Source: Akkermansiaceae bacterium UBA7890 (GTDB lineage Bacteria > Verrucomicrobiota > Verrucomicrobiia > Verrucomicrobiales > Akkermansiaceae). From it: a stretch of DNA of 45,612 bases. The notes under the pieces are model-generated. The model was not told the origin of the DNA. It was given only the letters and a program-made list of their open reading frames with translations, and did no database searches. The translations under genes and the position numbers were made by a program. The stretch spans positions 15,637 to 61,248 of the forward strand of contig DLRK01000020.1 of the NCBI GenBank assembly GCA_002501065.1. Reading direction: 5' to 3'. This document shows, one piece after another, positions 32,906-40,228 of the stretch (positions are counted from its first letter, which is position 1; each line of letters starts with the position of its first letter).

Positions 32906-32980
32906 AGGGCATGGGATGACGACTACGGTCGATCCAAGCTCATCCATTGCCGTCCCTGAATGCAAGAAATCAAGGGGGAG
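32906..32980 (-). repeat. Dispersed upstream element, copy B
   Basis: Second copy of the 75-bp element (first at 31407-31481), between the molybdenum-protein gene and the SelW-like gene. On the minus strand it contains an ATG at 32912 that aligns with the sulfatase start in copy A. Here the frame ends after ten codons. It therefore sits in the 5' leader of the gene starting at 32869. Confidence 0.7.
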
Positions 32981-33034
32981 TAGATCAAAAGATCCTGGGA
33001 TTGATCCATTCCTCCTGCTGGTTCAGACTTGAGC

Positions 33035-33247
33035 ATGGCGATCGAGATCGAATACTGCGCACAGTGAAACTATCTTCCGGAAGCCGAGCGTGTCTCGGCC
33101 GAGATCAGGGAGAAGACCGGGGAAGAGGTGTCTCTCGTGGCGGGTGGCGGAGGCATCTTTGAGCTGCGCCGGGACGGAGAGCTGCTGTATACCAAGGCCC
33201 GGACCGGTGGGTTTCCCAAGCCGGGGGAAGCCGCGTTGTTGTTTTAA
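33035..33247 (+). CDS. SelW/Rdx-family selenoprotein with in-frame TGA (selenocysteine)
   Basis: A 70-residue thioredoxin-fold protein of the SelT/SelW/SelH (Rdx) family, interrupted by a TGA at 33065-33067 and otherwise open from ATG 33035 to TAA 33245-33247. Reading TGA as Sec (U) gives MAIEIEYCAQUNYLPEA at the N-terminus: the family redox motif CxxU (Cys8, Sec11), preceded by IEIEY and followed by NY-P-A as in bacterial and archaeal SelW-like proteins. Downstream, VSLVAGGGGIFELRRDGELL and TGGFPKPGEA match the conserved Gly-rich loop and the FP-x-GE end. A frameshift or a true stop is unlikely because the family signature continues on both sides in one frame. A stem-loop follows at a suitable distance. 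The gene would be called as a pseudogene or missed. Standard Sec machinery (SelA, SelB, SelC, SelD) must be elsewhere. Confidence 0.9.
33083..33099 (+). promoter_or_regulatory. Candidate bacterial SECIS stem-loop
   Basis: Arms GCCGAG (33083-33088) and CTCGGC (33094-33099) form a perfect 6-bp stem with loop CGTGT, which contains GU and G. The loop lies 22-26 nt after the TGA at 33065-33067, inside the range reported for bacterial SECIS elements. A looser lower stem (CTTCC with GGGAG further out) is possible. This is the expected place for SelB to bind the mRNA and recode the TGA. Confidence 0.65.
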
Positions 33248-33250
33248 GGT

Positions 33251-34009
33251 CTATTTTGGGACCGACGGCTGGGGGCGGGTGTTGCTCTGGTTGCGGCCCC
33301 GGAGGTCGTTCAGGGCATGGCGCAGCTCGTTGAAGGATGCGTGAAACTCCTCGTCGCTCATGTCTTCCGAGGTTGCCGCCCACTCAGCAAGGCGGTCGTC
33401 AAATTTTCCGGCTTCCCCGGTCAGCGAGTCGTTCCGGGCGACAAAGGCGTTCATGCGCCAGAGATTCTGGACCTGCATGAGGGCGATGAGGCGTTTCTCC
33501 CGGGCACGCCCGGGGAAGCCCTTTTGAGCGTCCATCTTGTTGCGAGCTATGCGCATTGCAGTGGTGCGTTCCAGGAGCAGACGTTTGCGCTCCTCAGGGT
33601 CGGTGACGTTCCGCAAGGTATCACTGAATTCCTTTCGTGACTCAGCGGAGTCGAACTCGGTCTGGTATTGCATGCGCAGTCCCTTCAACTCGTTGCGGGC
33701 CCGGACCGAGAGCGCAGTCATGAACTCCTGCCGCTTGGATTTCCCGGGTACGGCTACGATGTTTCCATCCCCCTGGATTTCCTTGCCCTGCGATTTGCGC
33801 GGGCCGCCGGGAGAGCTGCCCTTGGAGGATCTGGAGGGATGCACGGAGGATTTTGCGGGCGGGATGGCGATCTTTTCTCCGGACTCCGCGGACTCTTTTT
33901 CCTCCGGGGCCATCGACCTGGTAATTGCGATGGCCACCACGCCCAGGAGGATGAGGCCAGAGGCGATCAGGACGAGAGGGTTGCGGAGGAGCTTGAAGGG
34001 CTTGGACAT
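33251..34009 (-). CDS. Membrane-anchored protein of unknown function
   Basis: A 252-aa protein. The ATG at 34009 is preferred because it begins just before a single transmembrane helix (about 10-31, NPLVLIASGLILLGVVAIAI). A linker of Ser/Pro/Lys follows, then an alpha-helical, charged domain (about 95-235) with EFDSAESRKEF and DPEERKRLLLERTTAMRIARNKM. That pattern is similar to helical periplasmic proteins that are not characterised. No family recognised. It is convergent with the SelW-like gene (3-bp gap). Confidence 0.6.
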   Translation of the reverse strand: MSKPFKLLRNPLVLIASGLILLGVVAIAITRSMAPEEKESAESGEKIAIPPAKSSVHPSRSSKGSSPGGPRKSQGKEIQGDGNIVAVPGKSKRQEFMTALSVRARNELKGLRMQYQTEFDSAESRKEFSDTLRNVTDPEERKRLLLERTTAMRIARNKMDAQKGFPGRAREKRLIALMQVQNLWRMNAFVARNDSLTGEAGKFDDRLAEWAATSEDMSDEEFHASFNELRHALNDLRGRNQSNTRPQPSVPK

Positions 34010-34232
34010 GATCCTGAAAGAAAGGGCGGATTTTGCGCAGAACAACTAATTTTTCCGCAGGGAATGTCGCAGGGGGCTCAATTTGGCGGAGGGCTTGGAG
34101 GATACAGGGCGAACTTCAGCGGTGAATTCCAGGGGGCACGGAATGCTGGCATGAAGAGCTCGAAGGAGCCGTTGAAAGGACGCTGGCACTGATGGTGCCC
34201 GTGCGGACGGCAACGGTTGTCGGCCCCGGGGC

Positions 34233-35363
34233 CTATTCCTGGCGCAGGCTCCAGCTCGGGAGGTTCATGATCTCGCCGCCCTTCAGGGCAGACTCGTGTG
34301 CCAGGATGCCGGTGCAGGTGATGTTGGCGGACTCCACCGCATTGGGATAGGCATCTTCACCGGTGATGATCATGTTGATGAACTGGTGAGTAAGGTGCGG
34401 GTGGGATCCGCCGTGACCGGCTCCCTGGGTGAAGGAGAGGTGTTCCTCCCCGGTATCGCCGCCATAGACACCACCGGTGGTGAAGGGAGCCACTTCGTCC
34501 GGAAGAAGGTGGGCGAAATCGGGACACTCGACTTCCTCGGGGATCTCGGGCTCGGGTTTCTTGGCGGTGTGCATCACCAGCGGTTTGCCCTCAATAAGGG
34601 GCCATTCCACCGATTTCTTTTCACCATAGACTTCAAAGGACTCCCGGTATTGCCGGGCCACGTCGAAGAGGGAGCGATAGACGAAGCCGGTGAGGTCGCT
34701 GTTGTGGAACTTGATGTGGCAGCTTTCCACCGCGAAGGGCGAGTTATAGCACTCGTGCATTTCCTCATGGATGGTCCCGGAGGGAAAGCAGGAGACATAC
34801 TCCGCTTCTCCCCGGGTGAGACCGAGCACGGGACCGACGCAGTGAGTGGCATAGTGCATGGGGGGAAGACCGGGCCAGTAGCCGGGCCAGCCGTCCATGT
34901 CCTGCTGGTGGGAGGCCTTGAGATATTGCACCTTGCCCAGCTCCCCACTGTCGTAAAGTTCTTTCATGTAGAGAAACTCGCGGGCATAGACCACGGTTTC
35001 CATCATCATGTATTTCAGGCCGTTGGCCCTGGAGAGGCGGACGATCTCTTCGCATTCCTTCAGGCTGGTGGCCATGGGCACCGTGCAGGCCACGTGCTTG
35101 CCGGCCTCCAGGGCGGCGATGGACTGTTCCCCGTGATTGGGGATGGGCGTATTGATGTGCACCGCGGTGATATCCGGATCGCGGAGGACGTCATCGTAGT
35201 TCTGATATCGTTTCTCCACCCCATATTTGTCGCCGATCTCGTTGAGGCTTTCCTCCGTGCGCTGGCAGATGGCGAACATGTTCGCCTGCGGATGGCGTTG
35301 ATAGATGGGAATAAACTCTGCGCCGAAGCCAAGACCGACAATAGCGATATTTACCTGAGACAT
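34233..35363 (-). CDS. Gfo/Idh/MocA-family oxidoreductase without the EKP motif
   Basis: A 376-aa NAD(P)-dependent oxidoreductase. The N-terminal Rossmann fold starts IAIVGLGFGAEF (Gly10, Gly12, Gly14), and the second domain carries HYATHCVGP with a likely catalytic His174. The usual EKP motif that provides the catalytic Lys is replaced by Cys-Thr-Val-Pro (residues 93-96) in HVACTVPMATS. That should alter or abolish classical dehydrogenase chemistry, but the same substitution may define a PVC subfamily. The C-terminal part has an extra Gly/His loop (GAGHGGSHPHLTHQF). No signal peptide, so cytoplasmic. Probably acts on a sugar or inositol derivative from the catabolic genes nearby. Confidence 0.88.
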   Translation of the reverse strand: MSQVNIAIVGLGFGAEFIPIYQRHPQANMFAICQRTEESLNEIGDKYGVEKRYQNYDDVLRDPDITAVHINTPIPNHGEQSIAALEAGKHVACTVPMATSLKECEEIVRLSRANGLKYMMMETVVYAREFLYMKELYDSGELGKVQYLKASHQQDMDGWPGYWPGLPPMHYATHCVGPVLGLTRGEAEYVSCFPSGTIHEEMHECYNSPFAVESCHIKFHNSDLTGFVYRSLFDVARQYRESFEVYGEKKSVEWPLIEGKPLVMHTAKKPEPEIPEEVECPDFAHLLPDEVAPFTTGGVYGGDTGEEHLSFTQGAGHGGSHPHLTHQFINMIITGEDAYPNAVESANITCTGILAHESALKGGEIMNLPSWSLRQE

Positions 35364-35645
35364 GTGTGCGTTTGTTTAGTTTGCTGGTCCCCGGCATCGA
35401 ACAGGGAAGGGCTACTGGTGGCTAGAAAAAACGTGTGCCAACCCGGGGCGGATTCAGCAATTCAGGGTAGTTCGAAGGGAGGTGGTGCAGAGATCGTCCC
35501 CGATGACGTGCTCCGGGGGAGAGCTCCTGCGAAGTCACCTTGCTTGAGGTGGCATCGTGAGGATCCCGGCCTTCCAGGTCCGGGGGCCGTCTTGCGCGCG
35601 TCTGCTTTTTCCCCGACTGCTGTCTGTTGTGTGGGATGGGGAGGA

Positions 35646-36272
35646 TCAGGGGATCACCACCTTGCAGGGAGTGGCATTAATGGCAGCTGCGATCTTCCGG
35701 GGAGAGGTCCTGACGGGATCGAAAACCACGATGGCCCTGCCACTCTTGTGACAGACGGTTTCGATCCCGGTCACACCCGGAGCTGCGCGGATTGCGCTCT
35801 CGACTGCGGCGGCCAGTTTTTCGGTGGTCAGTCCCTCAAGGGAGAAGGCGGCCTGTTCGCCCGTCACCTGGTAGCCGCAGCCCATGATGATCTCCCGCAA
35901 TTGCGTCCTTGTTACCTTGTCGGGGGCATGTCGTAGAACGGCTCGGCCCGACTCATGACTCACGTTTTCGATCTGCACTCCTTCCCGTTCAGCAAGGGCC
36001 CCGGTGATCTTGCGGGCTCCGGCAGCATCGGTCACTCCCTTCACCACGAAGACGACCTCCGTGCCCTTGCAGCAGAGTCTGGCGCAATCGGCCGGGCAGG
36101 GTCTGGCCGCGCCCGCAAAGAGGGCGGCCCGGCCGGGTAGTTTGCAGAGGGGGCAGCTCTTCTTCCTGATGGGGGATATCTCCCCGGCGGGTGTCGCCGG
36201 AGGTTTCTCCCCTTCGGCCAGGGTGAGCGTCGGAGCCAGAAGAGGAAGGAAGATGCACAGAAGCGATTTCAT
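35646..36272 (-). CDS. Exported protein with Cys-rich segment and two degenerate HMA-like domains
   Basis: A 208-aa protein. The start at 36272 gives a signal peptide (MKSLLCIFLPLLAPTLTLAEG). A Cys-rich segment follows: Cys40, Cys43, Cys59, Cys63, Cys67 and Cys68, possibly a metal site or a set of disulfides. Then two heavy-metal-associated-like domains (about 72-136 and 141-207) show the beta-alpha-beta pattern of HMA (VVFVVKGVTDAAGARKITGAL; FSLEGLTTEKLAAAVESAI). Both lack the metal-binding MxCxxC, so copper binding by those domains is unlikely. The frame can be extended to 36365, but that would bury the signal peptide. Confidence 0.65.
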   Translation of the reverse strand: MKSLLCIFLPLLAPTLTLAEGEKPPATPAGEISPIRKKSCPLCKLPGRAALFAGAARPCPADCARLCCKGTEVVFVVKGVTDAAGARKITGALAEREGVQIENVSHESGRAVLRHAPDKVTRTQLREIIMGCGYQVTGEQAAFSLEGLTTEKLAAAVESAIRAAPGVTGIETVCHKSGRAIVVFDPVRTSPRKIAAAINATPCKVVIP

Positions 36273-36425
36273 GGGGGTATGAGGCAGGGCGAATCTTGTG
36301 GGGAGAGCAGTTCTGATCCGGCGGGGAGGGAAAGGGTGAATCGGGCTGGAGAGGATCTCAAGCATCGTTTGCGTCGAGGGAGGGCAGGGAACACCCGGGC
36401 ATCCCGGTTGAGCGGAGCGTCATGT

Positions 36426-39400
36426 TCAACGTCCTGTTTCCGCCACCCGGATGCGGAAATAGCGCTGTGTGGGCTGGGGGGCGGGCAGGAGCCAGCGGTA
36501 GCGGGCGCGTCCGGCAGTGAGGTGTTCATCGAAGGTGGGTTCCACGGTCACCTCCTGCCAGGTCTCGAGGTCGTTGCTGAACTCGATGGCGGGCATGTCA
36601 ATGGCCCGGGTGGCGAGGCTGAAGGCGAGGAGAAGTTCCGTCTCGCCACCGGGAGTGTGGTTCCAGGTGAAGAAGTCGGAGATGAGGTCTTCCCGGATCT
36701 CCGGGGTTCCGAGGAGAAATTCGACGAGGGCGGGAATGCCATCGTTATCACGATCGCGAACGGGATCACCGGAGAAGGTCACCCGGTCATCGGTGCCTGG
36801 GTTGCCGTCGGCAGTGGTGCTGCTGCGCCAGCTCGAGAAAACCCCGTGATCGGGATTGGCGAGAGGATCGACCAGGATGAGAGAGTCACCGTCTCCATCC
36901 GCGGACTCGGCCCAGGGCGGATCGTCCCCGTAGCTGAAGTCGAGGAGCACACCGCCACTGGCGTCGAGGAGGATGATGCGGTCACCGCTGTTATCGAGGG
37001 CGCTGTCGAGTTGGAACTCTCCCACCACGTTGTGTGCCGTGCCGTGGACGGCTTCGAAGGCTGAGCGGTTGCGGACCACGATAATTCGCTCGCCCGGGGC
37101 GAGAGTAGCTCCCACCGGAAAGGTGAATTCCACCCCCGCGGCGAATCGGATGAGGGCGAGGTCGAGTGCCTCCACCGGATTGATGCTGAGGACTTCGATG
37201 AACTCCGCTCCAGGGTCACCAAGAGGATGATACATGATTTCGGAGAGGACGAGGTCACCGGGTCCCGGCGGCGTTCCGGTCACGTAGGAGGCCTCGTTAA
37301 GGGCGGACCACTCACCGTTTGTCGAGCGAATCCGGGCCCTGACATGAGCAGTCGCATTCAAGGAGATGGGATCGGTGTAGACGGTTCCTCTTCCATCGAT
37401 GGGATCACTGCCATCCAGGGTAAGGAAAATGGTGCCCGCCTCTCCGGTGTTGTTGAGAATGGAGAGCGTGAATTGCGCGCTGACGGTACCACCGGGGTGA
37501 CTGAAGGTGGGTGGTCGGAAGAATTGCGAGTCAATCCAGCTTGTCCGGGTGGAGAGGTAGTTCTTCATGTCCCCCAGTTCGGTGGCCCACTCCCTGACGC
37601 TTACGCCCTGCCGGATGGCGAGGGTGGATGTGAACTGTCTGGCCTGCTGGTTGACGAGGCCGGTCAGATTCGGAGTGGCGAACGGCCCGCGGCGCAGTTC
37701 GTACCAACGATCGATATATTCCCGCATGAACCCGGGATCTTCAAAAAAGCGCGGGTACCAGATTCGGTCGTTGCGGTAGAAGAGCTCGTCGGTGGGATTG
37801 GTCCAGTAGGCACTCAGGTTGTAATCCCAGATCGGACCGATACGGAGCTTGCGGTCCCTGGAGGAAAACCAGGGGAAGAGGCTCAGCGCCATGCTGTCGC
37901 CCTGTTTGGCAAGATTGTGAAGGTGGAAGTAGTCGATGAAGTCGCGGGTGTCGACGTAGCGCCGGTAGCCATCCACGGGATCGAGCCAGCGGGCGTCGTC
38001 ATAGAGCACGTCTTCGAATTCCTTAAACCAGCTCTCGATCGCGTTGCGTTGGGCGGCATTGATACGGTAGCCGTTGGGGTCCTCGAAATTGAAGAATCCA
38101 TTGTACTGGCGCGGGATATCGTCGTCGCCTTCGCGGTTGAGTTGGTTGGGGGGGGTCTGCAGGATGCGATCGGGGCCGGCAGTGTGGAAGAACTGGGGAG
38201 TAAGGGCGCCATTTTCAGCGGGGAAGCCACCCACGGGGATGGGGTCCATGCGATTGATGCTGAGGAGCCATCCACCCGTGCTGCCATCTTCGGAGAGCGG
38301 TTCGAACTCAATGCGATCGTCGTCTCTTGTGACCTTCTCGGCGAATGCGTAGACCCCGACGCGGTCGGCGGGAGTGAGATCGCCACCGTCCTGGTTGATG
38401 AAGGTGTCCACGAAGCGGAAGCGTGTGCCGTAGCGTCCGGTCTGTCGGGAGAGTTCCCAGGAGAAGGTGTTGGCAATGAGTTGGCGGTCGTAGAGGGGAT
38501 GAGGATAGTAGAGGATCCAGTCAGACTCTCCAGGGAGGCCCAGGGGAGTGGTGTTCTTGTCGGCATCGTACTCGTCCCATGTCTCCAGCGAGTAGGGCTT
38601 GGGGTTCCAGGTGGAGGAAAAGGAACCGCGCACCCTGATGCCGACGCGCTCGGTGAGGTCGTGCAGGCCCGTGATGGAGGCCCTGCCGGACTCCGGGTCG
38701 GTGTCAATGAGGTGGAGGCAGGCGGGTTGGCGCGGGAGTTGCTGGAGCCCTGCTGAAGTCTGGGTGTCGAAGGACCATTCCTTGTTGGGAATGGTGCCGC
38801 CACCGAAGTTGTCGATGATCGCGATGGGAATGGGAGAGGTGTAGGTTTCCAGTCCTCCGGTGAGGCGGAGATAGCTTCTGGTCTGGGGTTTCGAAGCGCT
38901 TCCGGCCCGTAGTACGGCAGCGCGTAACTGGGTGGAGGAGTCGATCGTGACCGGACCAGTGTAGGGAATCCCGTTGTCAGAGGTGGGGATTGATCCATCC
39001 GTGGTGTAAATGATCACTCCCTGGTCCTCGCTCGTGATGGTGACTTCGAAGGGATCCACGAAAGTGCCCTCTTCCGGAAGGATGCCTGGTTGGGAAGGTG
39101 CAGTCGGGAGGCAGTCGTAGGCGCCCATGAGATTGACGGGCACAATGGGGCGGGCCGGATCATTGGTGGCCAGTTCCAGGGTGACGAGGTGACACCCCGG
39201 GACCGGCTCCAGGTCGATGGTGAGTGGGCGGGAGGCACCGGGTGGAATTTCAAGCGGTCCGCCGCTGATCAGGAAGGGAGGAACCGGTGCAAGGGGGGCG
39301 ATGGTCAGCGGCTGGCTTCCCACGTTTTCGATGGCGAGGGTCCGGGCCGGGATCGGTTCGTCGGGGGAAGTGCTCCCGAAGTCGACGAGGGGACGGAGTG

Positions 39401-40100
39401 AAACAGACGGGTCGGGGCCGGCGGGCGGCTGTCCGATGAATTTGATTTCGCCCAGTCCGACGCGCTCCCCGCCGATGCCTCGGAAAACATAGTAGTTGTC
39501 GGTGACGGTGAGCCGCACCGCGTTGGCCTGGAATCTGCGATCCAGCGGGATAGTATCGCTTTCCTCGGCGGTTTTCCTGTGGGTGACATCGGCCTGGTCC
39601 GTCCAGGTCCGCCCGCCGTTGGTCGAAAACTCCAGGGTGAATTTTCTGGCTTCGGAGTTATTGGGCGAAGTGTAGTAGAACCCCCAGACCACGAGGTGGG
39701 TAATCTGATAGAGGTCGGGGAGGGTGAAGGTGAGGGCGGGGTCCGGTTGGCCGCTGGCAAAGTAGTCACTGCCCCAGGCGGCGGTGGCCCAGGCCCGGGA
39801 GGGACTGGCCGAGCCATGCTGCGTGTTCTGGTAGTTCGTCAGGGTGGGTAGCGGGCTGAGTCCGCTGTTGTCGATGAGATTGGAAGCGGCAAAGAAATCG
39901 GTTGCCGAGGAGGACGAGGTGACCGCGGTGGGCGTGACGAGGAATTGTTCGCCGCCCGGGGAAGGAAGAGACGGGATCAGCAGCGCGGAGAGCAGGGTGG
40001 CGCAAAGGATGGACCCATTTCCTCTGTGCGGCAGGCACTCCGGAATCCTGATCTCGGCAAGCCGGTGCAGAGTTTTGGCGGTCGGTCGAGGGAAGAGCAC
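36426..40100 (-). CDS. CotH-family protein with discoidin-like, chitobiase-like and lamin-tail domains
   Basis: A 1224-aa exported protein. N-terminal hydrophobic segment about 30-46 after a long n-region. Then an F5/8 type C (discoidin-like) domain at about 55-228 (GLGEIKF), an ASH-like segment (about 240-320), a chitobiase C-terminal-like FN3 fold (about 335-410; IIYTTDGSIPTSDNG), the CotH kinase-like domain (about 425-830; LRIGPIWDYNLSAYW), another FN3_7-like stretch (FLTLDGSDPIDGRG) and a lamin-tail domain (about 965-1090; LVLSEIMYHPLGDPGAEFIE). The C-terminal end looks like a surface-exposed beta domain (FSNDLETWQEVTV). Such PVC proteins are probably on the cell surface; the CotH domain may phosphorylate proteins. 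Role inferred. Confidence 0.85.
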   Translation of the reverse strand: MLFPRPTAKTLHRLAEIRIPECLPHRGNGSILCATLLSALLIPSLPSPGGEQFLVTPTAVTSSSSATDFFAASNLIDNSGLSPLPTLTNYQNTQHGSASPSRAWATAAWGSDYFASGQPDPALTFTLPDLYQITHLVVWGFYYTSPNNSEARKFTLEFSTNGGRTWTDQADVTHRKTAEESDTIPLDRRFQANAVRLTVTDNYYVFRGIGGERVGLGEIKFIGQPPAGPDPSVSLRPLVDFGSTSPDEPIPARTLAIENVGSQPLTIAPLAPVPPFLISGGPLEIPPGASRPLTIDLEPVPGCHLVTLELATNDPARPIVPVNLMGAYDCLPTAPSQPGILPEEGTFVDPFEVTITSEDQGVIIYTTDGSIPTSDNGIPYTGPVTIDSSTQLRAAVLRAGSASKPQTRSYLRLTGGLETYTSPIPIAIIDNFGGGTIPNKEWSFDTQTSAGLQQLPRQPACLHLIDTDPESGRASITGLHDLTERVGIRVRGSFSSTWNPKPYSLETWDEYDADKNTTPLGLPGESDWILYYPHPLYDRQLIANTFSWELSRQTGRYGTRFRFVDTFINQDGGDLTPADRVGVYAFAEKVTRDDDRIEFEPLSEDGSTGGWLLSINRMDPIPVGGFPAENGALTPQFFHTAGPDRILQTPPNQLNREGDDDIPRQYNGFFNFEDPNGYRINAAQRNAIESWFKEFEDVLYDDARWLDPVDGYRRYVDTRDFIDYFHLHNLAKQGDSMALSLFPWFSSRDRKLRIGPIWDYNLSAYWTNPTDELFYRNDRIWYPRFFEDPGFMREYIDRWYELRRGPFATPNLTGLVNQQARQFTSTLAIRQGVSVREWATELGDMKNYLSTRTSWIDSQFFRPPTFSHPGGTVSAQFTLSILNNTGEAGTIFLTLDGSDPIDGRGTVYTDPISLNATAHVRARIRSTNGEWSALNEASYVTGTPPGPGDLVLSEIMYHPLGDPGAEFIEVLSINPVEALDLALIRFAAGVEFTFPVGATLAPGERIIVVRNRSAFEAVHGTAHNVVGEFQLDSALDNSGDRIILLDASGGVLLDFSYGDDPPWAESADGDGDSLILVDPLANPDHGVFSSWRSSTTADGNPGTDDRVTFSGDPVRDRDNDGIPALVEFLLGTPEIREDLISDFFTWNHTPGGETELLLAFSLATRAIDMPAIEFSNDLETWQEVTVEPTFDEHLTAGRARYRWLLPAPQPTQRYFRIRVAETGR

Positions 40101-40228
40101 GGGGGGTCTCTGAATTTAGTCCGCCCGGAGTCCCGGGCAAGCGGGAAACCGTCCGGGTTTTCCGGATCAGGCCTGCCGAAAGGGATCAAGGGCAGGGACT
40201 GGAAGACCCAAAGGGGGTAGGCACCGAA

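Noticed and set aside
33035..33247. Pseudogene or frameshift explanation for the SelW-like gene
   Set aside because: Only one in-frame stop exists, it is TGA, it falls exactly at the family's Sec/Cys position, and the frame is conserved on both sides.
35426..35441. Sigma54-like promoter TTGGCAC on the minus strand upstream of the oxidoreductase gene
   Set aside because: The -24 half is good, but the GC of the -12 element is missing at the required spacing.
34296..35936. 546-codon plus-strand frame
   Set aside because: Antisense to the Gfo/Idh/MocA gene; its product is Gly/Val/His-rich without recognisable domains.
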